A stretch of 64,000 nucleotides of DNA from Rubellimicrobium mesophilum DSM 19309 (GCF_000600335.2 NZ_KK088626.1:1-64000); one strand, 5' to 3'; counted from the stretch's first letter, positions 1 through 11,550 are shown. Notes: generated by a model from the sequence alone, not told the origin. Translations and numbers: made by a program.

Positions 1-434
1 CGCAAGCGCTCTCCTGCTCTGAGGTCGTGAGCGGGCCGGGGGGGAGGCGTCGCGGGGCGGCGCTCCTGATGCGGGCCAGGATGGGCGAGAGAGGTTAACG
101 AGCCGTATACGGGGCGTTCGGTGGGGGGTGGGGCGACGCAACACCCCGGGGGCAAGGCTCTGATCCAGCTCGCAAACCGCTCGGGCCGGGGTGTTGCGTC
201 GCCTCCTCGGGGTGGGGTTCGATCCGTCCAGGCATCGCGCCGAATCAGGGCGTGACTCGGGGGAGCTGGCCGTCGCCGAGGTCGGCCCGATCCGCTCCCG
301 AAGCTCAGGCCCCGCCTCCGCGAGGGGGACGGGGCCGGGATCGCGCCGGCTCGGGGCGCCGGTCGTGGGGCCCTCGCTTGCCGGTCCGGGCGAAACCCGC
401 TAGGGGCCCCGGCAATACCTCACGGAGCCCCGCC
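1..434. other. Region upstream of argG, no gene recognised
   Basis: I see no convincing gene in this stretch. The open frames here are arginine- and glycine-rich and resemble nothing I know. It presumably carries the argG promoter. The only clear structure is the long inverted repeat at 132-203, listed separately. A TTAAC motif at 96-100 is isolated and has no partner at the spacing of a CtrA site. Confidence 0.5.
132..203. repeat. 18-bp perfect inverted repeat with 36-nt spacer
   Basis: Bases 132-149 and 186-203 are perfect reverse complements; the right arm is CCGGGGTGTTGCGTCGCC. The spacer is 150-185. No T-run follows on either strand, so an intrinsic terminator is unlikely. It lies about 230 bases before argG and could be a strong RNA hairpin in the leader or a protein-binding site. 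The function is unknown. Confidence 0.7.
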
Positions 435-1667
435 ATGACCGCCCCCGCGCCCAAGAAGGTCGTCCTCGCTTATTCCGGCGGGCTCGACACCTCGATCATC
501 CTGAAGTGGCTCCAGACGGAGTACGGCTGCGAGGTCGTGACCTTCACCGCCGACCTGGGCCAGGGCGAGGAGCTGGAGCCCGCGCGGAAGAAGGCGGAGC
601 TGCTGGGGATCAAGAGCGAGAACATCCACATCGAGGATCTGCGCGAGGAGTTCGTGCGGGACTTCGTCTTCCCGATGTTCCGGGCGAACGCGCTTTACGA
701 GGGGCTGTATCTGCTCGGGACCTCGATCGCGCGGCCGCTGATCGCCAAGCGGCTGGCGGAGATCGCGGCCGAAACCGGGGCCGATGCCGTGGCGCACGGG
801 GCCACGGGCAAGGGCAACGACCAGGTGCGGTTCGAGCTGGGTGTGGCGGCGCTGAATCCCGCGCTCAAGGTGATCGCGCCGTGGCGGCTCTGGGACCTGA
901 CCTCGCGCACCAAGCTGCTGGAGTTCGCGGAGGCGAACCAGATCCCGATCGCCAAGGACAAGCGGGGCGAGGCGCCGTTCTCGGTGGACGCGAACCTGCT
1001 GCACACCTCGTCCGAGGGGAAGGTGCTGGAGAACCCGGCGGAGGAGGCGCCCGCCTACGTCTACCAGCGGACCGTGGACCCCGAGGCGGCGCCGGACCGG
1101 GCGGAGCTGGTGGAGATCGGGTTCGAGCGCGGGGATGCAGTCTCGATCAACGGGGAGCGGATGTCGCCCGCGACGATCCTGACGCGGCTGAACGAGATCG
1201 GCGGCCGGCACGGGGTCGGGCGGCTGGACCTCGTGGAGAACCGCTTCGTGGGGATGAAGTCGCGCGGAGTCTACGAGACGCCCGGCGGGACGATCCTGCT
1301 GGAGGCGCATCGGGGGATCGAGCAGATCACCCTGGACGCAGGCGCGGGTCACCTCAAGGACTCGATCATGCCGCGCTACGCGGAGCTGATCTACAACGGC
1401 TTCTGGTTCTCGCCCGAGCGGGAGATGCTGCAGGCGCTGATCGACAAGAGCCAGGAGCACGTCACCGGGACGGTGCGGGTGAAGCTCTACAAGGGGTCGG
1501 TGCGGACGGTGGCGCGGTGGTCGGACCAGTCGCTCTATTCCGAGAAGCACGTGACCTTCGAGGAGGACGCGGGCGCCTACGACCAGAAGGACGCCGAAGG
1601 GTTCATCCGGCTCAACGCGCTGCGGCTGCGGCTGGTGGCGGTGCGGAACGCGCGGACGAAGGGCTGA
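435..1667 (+). CDS. argG: Argininosuccinate synthase
   Basis: Cytosolic enzyme of arginine biosynthesis that joins citrulline and aspartate at the expense of ATP. The 410-residue length is typical. The ATP-binding signature AYSGGLDTS is at residues 12-20, and the conserved [13 protein letters not shown] stretch is near residues 122-134. The open frame extends upstream of 435, but that part is low-complexity; the ATG at 435 opens directly into the family's usual start. The gene stands alone and is followed by a strong intrinsic terminator. The identification is secure. Confidence 0.97.
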   Translation: MTAPAPKKVVLAYSGGLDTSIILKWLQTEYGCEVVTFTADLGQGEELEPARKKAELLGIKSENIHIEDLREEFVRDFVFPMFRANALYEGLYLLGTSIARPLIAKRLAEIAAETGADAVAHGATGKGNDQVRFELGVAALNPALKVIAPWRLWDLTSRTKLLEFAEANQIPIAKDKRGEAPFSVDANLLHTSSEGKVLENPAEEAPAYVYQRTVDPEAAPDRAELVEIGFERGDAVSINGERMSPATILTRLNEIGGRHGVGRLDLVENRFVGMKSRGVYETPGGTILLEAHRGIEQITLDAGAGHLKDSIMPRYAELIYNGFWFSPEREMLQALIDKSQEHVTGTVRVKLYKGSVRTVARWSDQSLYSEKHVTFEEDAGAYDQKDAEGFIRLNALRLRLVAVRNARTKG

Positions 1668-1711
1668 GCGGGTGATGCGCCTGAGGCGCGTCCGAGGCTA
1701 GGGACGTTGGA

Positions 1712-1735
1712 GGGCGGGGGAGACCCCGCCCTTTT
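1712..1735 (+). terminator. Intrinsic terminator after argG
   Basis: An 8-bp perfect G+C stem (GGGCGGGG at 1712-1719 with CCCCGCCC at 1724-1731) closes a GAGA tetraloop and is followed directly by TTTT at 1732-1735. It begins 44 bases past the argG stop codon. Confidence 0.85.
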
Positions 1736-1812
1736 CCATTTCGGCGTGTTCTCACGGGAGTGCCGCCTTTGGACGGGTCTGAAGCGCGGTTCGACCCGCC
1801 GTGATGCAAGGT

Positions 1813-1830
1813 GGCGGGCTGAAGCCCGCC
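1813..1830. repeat. REP-like palindrome touching the sulfotransferase stop codon
   Basis: GGCGGGCT/AGCCCGCC forms an 8-bp stem with a two-base centre. It directly abuts the stop codon of the leftward sulfotransferase gene (1831). The same core occurs twice at 9550-9629, so it belongs to a small dispersed family. It may act as a 3' hairpin for the leftward transcript, although there is no T-run. Confidence 0.6.
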
Positions 1831-2544
1831 CTACGCATGACGGAGAAGGCGCTCGTAGTGGGGCAGCCCCTGGTCAGCAAGGCGCTGGTAGTCGGGCGGG
1901 AGGGTCGGGAGCGGGCCCTCGGCGGCGTCGAAGCCGGTGGAGGCGTGGACGGCGTTGTACCAGTGCGGCGCCCAGGCGCCGTCGTAGGGCTTGGGGCCGG
2001 GAGGCCAGGAGAGCATCCGGTCGGTGAAGGGGATGTGGAGGGCGTCGCAGAGGCGGGCGAGGGTGGCGCGGGGGTTCGCGCGGACGGCCTCGGCGGAGAC
2101 GACGGGAGGTGGGTGGCCGAGCCATCGGGCGACCTCGTCGAAGAGGTCGGCCTGCGCGCGAAACCCGAGGTCGTCGAAGGTGGGGGCCTCGCGCTTGCGG
2201 GCATAGGAGGCCACGACCCGGGCGGGGTGGCGGATCAGGAAGACGTTGGTGACATGGCGCATCCAGTCGCGAGGGACGCCCGCGACCATGTGGAGCGTCA
2301 TGTGCTTCTGATAGAACAGCGGCTCGGGGCGGTCCTTGGTGCAGGCCGTTGCCACGGACGTGGGGTCCGCGTCGTGGGCGGCGATGATCTCGTCGCGCAT
2401 CGGGTGGGGGATGCCGGTGAGGCGGAGGTAGGCGGCGTAGAAGGGCTCGTCCCAGACGGCGCAGTCGCCCCGGGCGGCGAAGCTGTACATCAGGGCCGTC
2501 GAGAGGTTGCGCGGCCCCGACCACATGGCGATACGGAGGGTCAT
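1831..2544 (-). CDS. Sulfotransferase-family protein
   Basis: A 237-residue protein opening MTLRIAMWSGPRNLSTALMY. The PRNxST pattern at the first strand-helix turn is the PAPS 5'-phosphosulfate loop of the sulfotransferase P-loop fold. Later segments (FLIRHPARVVASYA near residues 100-113) match the 3'-phosphate-binding helix of the same fold. The substrate cannot be deduced. It lies 37 bases downstream of the aminotransferase gene on the same strand, so it may be the last gene of that operon. The family is fairly sure; the physiological role is unknown. Confidence 0.75.
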   Translation of the reverse strand: MTLRIAMWSGPRNLSTALMYSFAARGDCAVWDEPFYAAYLRLTGIPHPMRDEIIAAHDADPTSVATACTKDRPEPLFYQKHMTLHMVAGVPRDWMRHVTNVFLIRHPARVVASYARKREAPTFDDLGFRAQADLFDEVARWLGHPPPVVSAEAVRANPRATLARLCDALHIPFTDRMLSWPPGPKPYDGAWAPHWYNAVHASTGFDAAEGPLPTLPPDYQRLADQGLPHYERLLRHA

Positions 2545-2581
2545 GGCCTGGGATGCCCCGGGGCGATGGCGGCGCAGAAGT

Positions 2582-3523
2582 TCATGCGCCGACCAGCGCC
2601 TTGTAGAGGTCGCGGAGGCGCGCCGTCACGGGGCCCATCTGGCCGGTGCCGATGGTGCGGCCGTCGATCATGCCCACCGGGGTCTGGGCGCCGAAGGTGC
2701 CGGTGAGGAAGGCCTCGTCGGCGGAGTAGGTCTCCACGAGGGAGAAGTTCTTCTGGTGGACTGGGATGCCGTGGGCGCGGCAGAGGTCGATGACCTTGGC
2801 GCGGGTGATGCCGGGCATGCAGTAGTCGCCGGTGCTGGTCCAGACCTCGCCCTTGCGGACGATGAAGAAGTTGCAGGCGTTGGTCGTGTTCACGAAGCCA
2901 TGGACGTCGAGCATCAGCGCCTCGTCGGCGCCGGCCTTCTCGGCCGCGATGCAGGCGAGGATGCAGTTGAGCTTGCTGTGCGAGTTGAGCTTGGGGTCCT
3001 GCGTCATGGGCAAGCCTCTCAGGTGCGGGACCGTGGCAAGGCGGATCGGGCGCGGGGCGTTGGGGCGCGAATGCTCCATGATGATGGCCATGGTGGGGCC
3101 GGAGCGGCTCAGGGAGGGGTGCTGGAAGGGGCGGGACTTCACGCCGCGCGTCACCATCAGGCGGGCGTGGGCGTCGGTGTGCATCCCGTTCGCCGCCTGG
3201 GTGTCGAGGAGGGCCTGGGCGACCTCCTCCCTCGTGCGGCCGATGTCGAGGTCGATGGCCTTCGCGGCCTCGAACAGGCGGTCGAGGTGGTCGTCGAGGA
3301 AGGCCCAGCGGCCGTCGTAGAGGCGCAGGCCCTCCCAGACGCCGTCGCCGAGCATGAAGCCGGAGTCGTAGACGCTGACGGTGGCCTGCGCGCGGGGAAG
3401 GAGCTGGCCGTTGACCCAGATGAGGATGGAGTCGTTGCGGGCGTCCTCCTCGGCCTGGTGGGTGGTGACGTGGGTGTCCGCCCCCTCGAGGGCCTGGGGG
3501 GTCGGGGCGTGGTCGTCAGGCAT
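2582..3523 (-). CDS. Class IV PLP aminotransferase (branched-chain or D-amino-acid type)
   Basis: A 313-residue fold-type IV PLP enzyme. The N-terminal strand ILIWVNGQLLPRAQATVSVYD is near residues 32-52, and GDGVWEGLR follows. The catalytic lysine should be that in NSHSKLNCI (near residue 188), followed by the ENANACNFF-like phosphate-binding segment (here TTNACNFF) and the GITR loop typical of the family. An extra ~30 acidic residues precede the catalytic domain. Branched-chain aminotransferase, D-alanine transaminase and 4-amino-4-deoxychorismate lyase share this fold, so the substrate is open. Its start overlaps the end of the upstream kinase gene by 8 bases, implying translational coupling. 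Confidence 0.85.
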   Translation of the reverse strand: MPDDHAPTPQALEGADTHVTTHQAEEDARNDSILIWVNGQLLPRAQATVSVYDSGFMLGDGVWEGLRLYDGRWAFLDDHLDRLFEAAKAIDLDIGRTREEVAQALLDTQAANGMHTDAHARLMVTRGVKSRPFQHPSLSRSGPTMAIIMEHSRPNAPRPIRLATVPHLRGLPMTQDPKLNSHSKLNCILACIAAEKAGADEALMLDVHGFVNTTNACNFFIVRKGEVWTSTGDYCMPGITRAKVIDLCRAHGIPVHQKNFSLVETYSADEAFLTGTFGAQTPVGMIDGRTIGTGQMGPVTARLRDLYKALVGA

Positions 3524-4394
3524 GGGCTTCTCCCTCGAAGGCCTCGGCCTCCGCGCGGGTGGGAACGGCGTCGGCGGCGCCGTGGCGCGTGACCTTCAGC
3601 GCGCTGGCGCGGGTGGCGAGGCGGATGGCGTCGGGCATGGGCATCCCCTCGTCGAGCGCGGCGAGGATGTAGCCGGTGAAGGTGTCGCCGGCGCCGGTCG
3701 TGTCCACGGGGGTGACGCGGAGGGCCGGGAAGCTCTCCTCGCGGCCGTCGTGGAACCAGAGGCAGCCCTCGGCGCCGAGCGTGACGATGACGTCGGCGAC
3801 GCCGAGTTCGCCGAGCGGCGTGCCGGTGGCGTCGCGGAGCTGGTCGGCCTCGACCTCGTTCAGGATCAGGAAGTCGGCGTGGGGGAGCATCGCCTGGACG
3901 GCGGCGGGATCAAAGGGGGCGGCGGCGTAGCCGACGCGCAGGCCGCGCGCCTTGGCGAGGCGGGCGGCCTCGAGCTGGTGGTTGGTCTCGTTCTGCGTGA
4001 GGAACCAGTCGCCGGGGGCGGCCTGGGCGAGGGCGGCTTCGATATGGGCGGGCGGGATCTGGCGGTTGGTGCCGGGGAAGACCAGGATGAGATTCTCGCC
4101 CCCGTCCTCCACCGCGATGATCGCGTGGCCGGAGGGGGCGTCGAGGGTGGCTATGTGGGTGGTGCCGACGCCGTAGGAGCGGAGGCGGTCGGCCATCCAG
4201 GCGCCCTCGGGGCCGAGGGCGCCGATGTGTTCTGTCTTGCCGCCTGCCCGGGCACAGCCCACCGACATATTGGCCCCCTTGCCGCCGAGGCCAGTCGTAA
4301 GGGTGCGCGCGGCGAGCGTCTCGCCGGGAGCGGGCAGGTGCGGGAGGGCGTAGATGTAGTCGGCGTTGATGCTGCCGAGGTTCCAGATGGTCAT
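3516..4394 (-). CDS. PfkB-family carbohydrate kinase, ribokinase-like
   Basis: A 292-residue cytosolic sugar kinase. It opens MTIWNLGSINADYIY and carries the first PfkB signature GLGGKGANMSVGCARAGG near residues 35-52. The second signature, with the catalytic aspartate, is DTTGAGDTFTGY near residues 230-241. The length fits ribokinase. It overlaps the following aminotransferase gene by 8 bases and is preceded by malic enzyme on the same strand. Between malic enzyme and this start there is a second, degenerate copy of this gene's first seven codons (see the repeat at 4371-4464). The exact sugar or nucleoside substrate is not determined. Confidence 0.88.
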   Translation of the reverse strand: MTIWNLGSINADYIYALPHLPAPGETLAARTLTTGLGGKGANMSVGCARAGGKTEHIGALGPEGAWMADRLRSYGVGTTHIATLDAPSGHAIIAVEDGGENLILVFPGTNRQIPPAHIEAALAQAAPGDWFLTQNETNHQLEAARLAKARGLRVGYAAAPFDPAAVQAMLPHADFLILNEVEADQLRDATGTPLGELGVADVIVTLGAEGCLWFHDGREESFPALRVTPVDTTGAGDTFTGYILAALDEGMPMPDAIRLATRASALKVTRHGAADAVPTRAEAEAFEGEAHA

Positions 4395-4461
4395 GGGATC
4401 ACGCGATGGGAGGTGAGAGATCGAGTGCGGCGCGAGCGGAGGCCGCCAAGGTTCCAGATGG

Positions 4462-4464
<3 letters not shown>
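4371..4464 (-). repeat. Direct repeat duplicating the kinase start region
   Basis: Bases 4371-4393 and 4442-4464 match at 21 of 23 positions, and the last 16 are identical. On the minus strand both copies read TGACCATCTGGAACCT, the first codons of the PfkB kinase. The upstream copy begins with GTG (4463-4465), overlapping the malic-enzyme stop as GTGA. It runs 24 codons to a TGA that overlaps the real kinase ATG. This is a tiny spurious or coupling reading frame created by the duplication. Confidence 0.75.
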
Positions 4465-6735
<2,271 letters not shown>

Positions 6736-6856
6736 GAGTCCCCCTGTTGTCCCGGCAGATTGCGCGAGGGTCACGGCGGGGGCAACCGTCCTCGGCGGGG
6801 GCTGGCGAGGTGCGGCCCGAGGGCCTAGCCTTGCCGGGATGCGAGGGGAGCGGGCG

Positions 6857-9505
6857 ATGGACGGGTCGGGGGAGGTGTCGGGCCCAGATTCGAGGGGCGT
6901 CACGCCGATGATGGCGCAGTACCTGGAGATCAAGGGGCGGCATCCGGACGCGCTCCTGTTCTACCGGATGGGCGACTTCTACGAGATGTTCTTCGAGGAC
7001 GCCGCCCGGGCCGCCGAGGCGCTGGACATCGCGCTGACCACGCGGGGGCAGCACCTTGGACGGGACATCCCGATGTGCGGGGTGCCGGTGGGGACGGCGG
7101 AGTCGTATCTCCTGCAGCTCATCCGCAAGGGGTTCCGGGTCGCCATCGCGGAGCAGCTCGAGGACCCGGCGGAGGCCAGGAAGCGCGGGTCGAAGTCGGT
7201 CGTCAGGCGCGACGTGGTGCGGCTGGTGACGCCGGGAACGCTGACCGAGGAGTCCCTGCTGGAGGCTCGGCGGGCGAACTTCCTCGCGGCCTTCGCGGGG
7301 TCGCGAGGCGAGGGGGCGCTGGCCTGGGCGGACATCTCGACGGGGGCCTTCGGGGTGAAGGCCTGCGCGGTGCGGGACCTGGGGGCGGAGCTGGCGCGGC
7401 TCGCGCCCCGGGAGCTCCTGGTCTGCGACGAGCAGGAGCGGGAGCTTGAGGCCGTGGCCGGCGAGGCGGGGGCGCAGGTGACGCCCCTGCCGAAGGGGGC
7501 CTTCGAGGCGGGCGGGGGCGAGCGGCAGCTGCGGGCCTGGTTCGGGGTGGCGACGCTCGACGGGTTCGGGAGCTTCGGGAAGGCGGAGTTGGGCGCGATG
7601 GGGGCGCTCGTCGACTACCTCGACCTCACGCAGAAGGGGGCGCGGCCGCATCTGTCGCCGCCGGTGCGGGAGAGCGAGGGGGATTGCGTCGAGATCGACG
7701 CGGCGACGCGGGCGTCCTTGGAGGTCACGCGCGCCATGGGAGGTGGACGAGCGGGGTCGCTGCTGGGATGCGTGGACCGGACGGTGACGGCGGGAGGGGC
7801 GCGGCTGCTGGAGGCACGGCTCGCGGCCCCGTCGCGGCGGCTGTCGGTGATCGCGGCGCGACTCGACGCGGTGGCGGCGCTGGTGGAGCGGCCGGGGCTG
7901 GTGCGCAACCTGCGGGAGGAGCTGCGGCGGGCCGGGGACATGGACCGGGCGCTGTCGCGGCTGGCGCTGGACCGGGGCGGGCCGAGGGACCTCGGGGCCT
8001 TGCGGGACGCGCTGGGGGTCGCGGAACGGGTGGCGGGGCTCCTAGGGGGCGAGGACCTGCCGGGGCTGCTGGCCGGGGCGGCGGAGGGACTTTGGGGACC
8101 GGAGGGGCTGCGGGAGCTGCTGGAGGAGGCGCTGGTCGCCTCGCCGCCGACTCTGGCGCGGGACGGGGGCTTCGTGGCGGCGGGCTTCGCGGGGGACCTC
8201 GACGGGGCCCGCAGGCTGCGGGACGAGGGGCGGGCGGTGATCGCCGGGATGCAGGCGGAGTATGCCGAGCGGACCGGGGTGGCCTCGCTCAAGATCCGGC
8301 ACAACGGGACGCTGGGCTATGTGGTCGAGGTCTCGACGGCACAGGCGGAGAAGCTGAGGCGGGCGCCCTTGGACGCGGTGTTCCATCATCGGCAGACGAC
8401 GGGCTCGGCGGTGCGCTTCGCCACGCAGGCGTTGAGCGAGACCGAGGCGCGGCTCCTCAACGCGGGCGAGGAGGCGCTGGCCATCGAGCGGCGCATCTTC
8501 GGGGAGCTGCGGAGCGCGGTGCTGGCGGAGGCCTCGGGGCTGGCGCGCGTCGCGGGGCGGCTCGCGGAGGTGGACGTGGCGTCGGGGCTCGCGGACCTCG
8601 CGCTGCAGGAGGGGTGGACGCGGCCCGTGCTGGACGAGTCGCGGGATTTCGAGGTGCGGGGCGGGCGGCATCCGGTAGTGGAGGCGGCGTTGCGGCGACA
8701 GGGCAAGCCCTTCGTGGCGAACGACTGCGATCTGTCGGCGCGGCCGGTGAAGCTGCTGACCGGGCCCAACATGGGGGGCAAGAGCACCTACCTGCGGCAG
8801 GCGGCGCTGCTCGCGGTGCTGGCGCAGGCGGGGAGCTTCGTGCCGGCGGAGCGGCTGAGGATGGGGCTGGTGAGCCGGCTCTTCTCGCGCGTCGGCGCCT
8901 CGGACGATCTGGCGCGCGGGCGGTCCACCTTCATGGTGGAGATGGTCGAGACGGCGGCGATCCTGCACCGGGCGGATGACCGCTCGCTGGTGCTCCTCGA
9001 CGAGATCGGGCGGGGGACGGCGACCTGGGACGGGCTCAGCATCGCCTGGGCTGTGCTGGAGCACCTGGAGGGCGTGAGCCGCTGCCGGGCGATCTTTGCC
9101 ACGCATTACCACGAGCTCGCGGAGTTGGCGGCGCGGCTGCCAGGGTCGGCCAGCGCCCATGTGGCGGCGACGGAATGGAACGGCGACCTCGTGTTCCTCC
9201 ATGAGGTGCGCGAGGGGGCGGCGGACCGGAGCTACGGGGTGCAGGTGGCGCGGCTTGCGGGGCTGCCGCCGAAGGTGGTGGCGCGGGCCAAGGCGGTGCT
9301 GCGGGCTCTGGAGGCGCGGGCGCGCGAGGGGGGGCCGAGGGCCCTGGAGGACGAGCTGCCGCTGTTCGCGCAGGCGGCGCCGGAGGTGATGCGGGAGCCC
9401 TCGGCGGTGGAGGAGCGGCTAGGGACGGTGCGGCCGGACGAGTTGAGCCCGCGCGAGGCGCTGGAGCTGGTCTATGAGCTGAAGCGGCTGGCAGGGGACG
9501 GGTGA
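6857..9505 (+). CDS. mutS: DNA mismatch repair ATPase MutS
   Basis: Recognises mismatches and loops in DNA after replication. The mismatch-contacting motif RMGDFYEMFFEDA is near residues 37-49. The Walker A loop GPNMGGKST is near 636-644, and the Walker B/signature SLVLLDEIGRGT is near 710-721. The length of 882 residues is normal for Rhodobacteraceae. The ATG at 6857 has AGGGGAG seven bases upstream; the other in-frame ATGs at 6839 and 6908 are less favoured. The third codon positions are strikingly G-rich. Confidence 0.97.
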   Translation: MDGSGEVSGPDSRGVTPMMAQYLEIKGRHPDALLFYRMGDFYEMFFEDAARAAEALDIALTTRGQHLGRDIPMCGVPVGTAESYLLQLIRKGFRVAIAEQLEDPAEARKRGSKSVVRRDVVRLVTPGTLTEESLLEARRANFLAAFAGSRGEGALAWADISTGAFGVKACAVRDLGAELARLAPRELLVCDEQERELEAVAGEAGAQVTPLPKGAFEAGGGERQLRAWFGVATLDGFGSFGKAELGAMGALVDYLDLTQKGARPHLSPPVRESEGDCVEIDAATRASLEVTRAMGGGRAGSLLGCVDRTVTAGGARLLEARLAAPSRRLSVIAARLDAVAALVERPGLVRNLREELRRAGDMDRALSRLALDRGGPRDLGALRDALGVAERVAGLLGGEDLPGLLAGAAEGLWGPEGLRELLEEALVASPPTLARDGGFVAAGFAGDLDGARRLRDEGRAVIAGMQAEYAERTGVASLKIRHNGTLGYVVEVSTAQAEKLRRAPLDAVFHHRQTTGSAVRFATQALSETEARLLNAGEEALAIERRIFGELRSAVLAEASGLARVAGRLAEVDVASGLADLALQEGWTRPVLDESRDFEVRGGRHPVVEAALRRQGKPFVANDCDLSARPVKLLTGPNMGGKSTYLRQAALLAVLAQAGSFVPAERLRMGLVSRLFSRVGASDDLARGRSTFMVEMVETAAILHRADDRSLVLLDEIGRGTATWDGLSIAWAVLEHLEGVSRCRAIFATHYHELAELAARLPGSASAHVAATEWNGDLVFLHEVREGAADRSYGVQVARLAGLPPKVVARAKAVLRALEARAREGGPRALEDELPLFAQAAPEVMREPSAVEERLGTVRPDELSPREALELVYELKRLAGDG

Positions 9506-9549
9506 GGCTCGGCTTTACCGAGAAGCACCTATCCTGCGGGGAGGCCGTA

Positions 9550-9629
9550 GGGCGGGCTTCAGCCCACCACGACCCTGGCTGCCAAGGAAGCGCCGGCTAC
9601 GGCCGGAGATGGCGAGCTGAAGCCCGCCC
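9550..9629. repeat. Pair of REP-like palindrome halves after mutS
   Basis: GGGCGGGCTTCAGC at 9550-9563 and its reverse complement at 9616-9629 flank 52 bases. The same core forms the palindrome at 1813-1830. No gene is visible between mutS (ends 9505) and grpE (ends 9748). The remaining bases hold only low-complexity open frames. Confidence 0.6.
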
Positions 9630-9747
9630 TGCGGGAATCGGCGCAGGATGGGTGTGCCCCACGCGGACGGAGCCGACGCGTGGGTTGCGCCCGCAAGGGG
9701 GCGGGCTCCACCTCATCCTACAGTACTACGGAGCGGTCGCAGGGCGC

Positions 9748-10336
9748 TCAGGACGCCGGCATCGAGGACACGCCGACCTTCGCGGGACGCAGCAGGCGGT
9801 CGTGGAGCATGAAGCCCTCGGCGGCGATCTGGATGATGTCGCCGGCGCGGGTGCCGGGGAGGGGGGCCTCGAACATCGCCTCGTGGACGGCGGGGTCGAA
9901 GCGGTCGCCGACCTTCGGCGTGACGACCTTGATGCCGTGGCGGCCGAAGACGTTGACGAGCTCGCGCATCGTCAGGTCGATGCCCTCGAGGAGGGCGGCG
10001 TTGGCGGCGCGCTGCTCCTCGGTGACCGTCTCCAGCGCACGGCTCATGGCGTCGTAGACGGGCAGCAGGTCGCGGGCGAGCTTGGAGCCGCCGTACTGCT
10101 CGGCCTCCTTGCGGTCGCGCTCGGCGCGCTTGCGCATGTTCTCGGCGTCGGCGAGGGCGCGGAGCAGGCGGTTCCTCATGTCCTCGTGCTCGGCGCGGAG
10201 ACCTTCGAGCTCCTCCTCGAGGTGCTGCGCGGCGGCGTCCATCTCGTCGCCCTCGGCGGCGAGCTCGTCGAGGGACTTGGGCTCGGCCTGCTGGGGCTTG
10301 AGGTCGTCGGCCTGGGGGTGCGGGTCGGTCGGACAT
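9748..10336 (-). CDS. grpE: Nucleotide exchange factor GrpE, 5' end apparently shifted by one base
   Basis: Co-chaperone that releases ADP from DnaK. The continuous frame from the internal ATG at 10242 gives 164 residues, with the long coiled coil (about 5-50) followed by the beta-domain ending RPAKVGVSS. A better-placed ATG at 10336 is followed by codons that read correctly (MSDRPAP...) only up to a five-base G run at 10314-10318 (+ strand). Beyond that run the GrpE frame continues with QADDLKPQQAEP and SLDELAAEGDEMD. Removing one base of the run gives a 195-residue protein of normal length. As written, translation would have to start at 10242. The gene follows hrcA on the same strand. Confidence 0.9.
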
Positions 10337-10350
10337 TCGGAGGGAATCCT

Positions 10351-11424
10351 TCAGGTGCGTTCGGAGAGGAGGCGGCCCACGAGCTGGGCGGTGTAGTCCA
10401 CGATGGGGACGATGCGCCCGTAGTTGAGCCGGGTGGGGCCGATGACGCCGATGGCGCCGACCACCGTGCGGTCGGCGTTCATGTAGGGCGACACGACGAG
10501 GGACGAGCCCGAGAGCGAGAAGAGCTTGTTCTCGGAGCCGATGAAGATGCGGACGCCCTCGGCGCCCTGGGCCAATTCGAGAAACTGCGCGATGTCGCGC
10601 TTCTGCTCCAGGTCGTCCATGAGGCTGCGGACGCGGTCGAGATCGGCCTGCGCCTCGGGGCTTTGGAGGAGGTTGCCGGCGCCTCGGACGATGAGGCGCT
10701 CGGGCGCGCCGTGATCCTCGCTGGCCCAGGTGGCGAGGCCGCTCTCGACCATCGCCTGGGCGAGGGCGTCGAGCTCCTGCCTACGGTGCTCCATCTCGCG
10801 GGAGATGGCGGCGTGGAGCTCGGACAGCGTGCGGCCGGAGGCGAGGGCGTTCACGAAGTTCGCGGCCTCGCGCATCGAGGACGGGGTCTGGCCGGGGGGC
10901 GGGAGGAAGACGCGGTTCTCCACGTGGCCATCGGCGAAGACGAGGACGAGGAGCGCGCGGTCGGGGCCGAGGGAGACGAACTCGACGTGGCGGATGGGGG
11001 CGCTGTCGCGCTTGGGGGCGAGGACGAGCGAGGCGCCGCGCGTGAGGCCCGAGAGCGCCGCGCCCACGCGATCGAGGGCCGCCGTGACGTCGCCACCGGG
11101 GCGCGGGCCCGTGACGGTGGATTCCAGACGCTCGCGGTCCTCACCGGCCATGGGGCCGACCTCGAGGAGGCCGTCCACGAAGAGGCGCAGGCCTGCCTGG
11201 GTGGGGACGCGGCCCGCGCTCACGTGCGGGTGGCCGAGGAGGCCCATCTCCTCGAGGTCTTGCATCACGTTTCGGATGGTGGCGGCGCTCACCTGCTCGG
11301 AGAGCGTGCGGGTGAGGCTGCGCGAGCCCACGGGGGCGCCGGTCTCGAGATAGGCTTCCACCACGCGGCGGAAGACCTCGCGCGAGCGGTCGTTCATCTC
11401 CTCGATCAGGGAGCCGTTGGACAT
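10351..11424 (-). CDS. hrcA: Heat-inducible transcription repressor HrcA
   Basis: Represses heat-shock genes by binding CIRCE operators, with GroEL as modulator in studied bacteria. The 357 residues start MSNGSLIEEMNDRSREVF; the N-terminal winged helix includes VSAATIRNVMQDLEEMGLL and HPHVSAGRVPT near residues 45-75. The C-terminal GAF-like domain ends in GPTRLNYGRIVPIVDYTA, as in other HrcA proteins. I chose the ATG at 11424, which has GGAGG 12 bases upstream, over the longer low-complexity extension. I see no CIRCE repeat upstream. It precedes grpE by 14 bases and diverges from rph, an arrangement common in alphaproteobacteria. Confidence 0.95.
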   Translation of the reverse strand: MSNGSLIEEMNDRSREVFRRVVEAYLETGAPVGSRSLTRTLSEQVSAATIRNVMQDLEEMGLLGHPHVSAGRVPTQAGLRLFVDGLLEVGPMAGEDRERLESTVTGPRPGGDVTAALDRVGAALSGLTRGASLVLAPKRDSAPIRHVEFVSLGPDRALLVLVFADGHVENRVFLPPPGQTPSSMREAANFVNALASGRTLSELHAAISREMEHRRQELDALAQAMVESGLATWASEDHGAPERLIVRGAGNLLQSPEAQADLDRVRSLMDDLEQKRDIAQFLELAQGAEGVRIFIGSENKLFSLSGSSLVVSPYMNADRTVVGAIGVIGPTRLNYGRIVPIVDYTAQLVGRLLSERT

Positions 11425-11550
11425 GGGGCGGGCGGACCTCCGGGGGCAGGCGGATGTAAGCAAGCGGGTGCCCCGCGTCAACCGGAGGGGCGGGTTGGCC
11501 TTGGGGCCTGCATCCTGTAGGGGACGGGGCCGACATCCACAGGAGTTTCC

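Noticed and set aside
91..110. CtrA site at GGTTAACGAGCCGTATAC
   Set aside because: Only one TTAA half is present; the second half at the N7 spacing is TATA.
210..225. GGGGTTCGATCC resembling a tRNA T-arm
   Set aside because: No matching acceptor, D-arm or anticodon stem can be folded around it, and no CCA follows.
252..434. N-terminal extension of argG
   Set aside because: The codons are low-complexity and Arg/Gly-rich; the family start is at 435.
2507..3592. Long rightward open frame opposite the aminotransferase
   Set aside because: It is an antisense shadow caused by the high G+C content, with a glycine/valine-biased product and no known family.
9502..11520. 672-codon rightward frame over grpE and hrcA
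   Set aside because: It is an antisense shadow of recognised genes.
10337..11550. CIRCE operator near hrcA
   Set aside because: No TTAGCACTC-N9-GAGTGCTAA repeat is visible upstream of hrcA or grpE.
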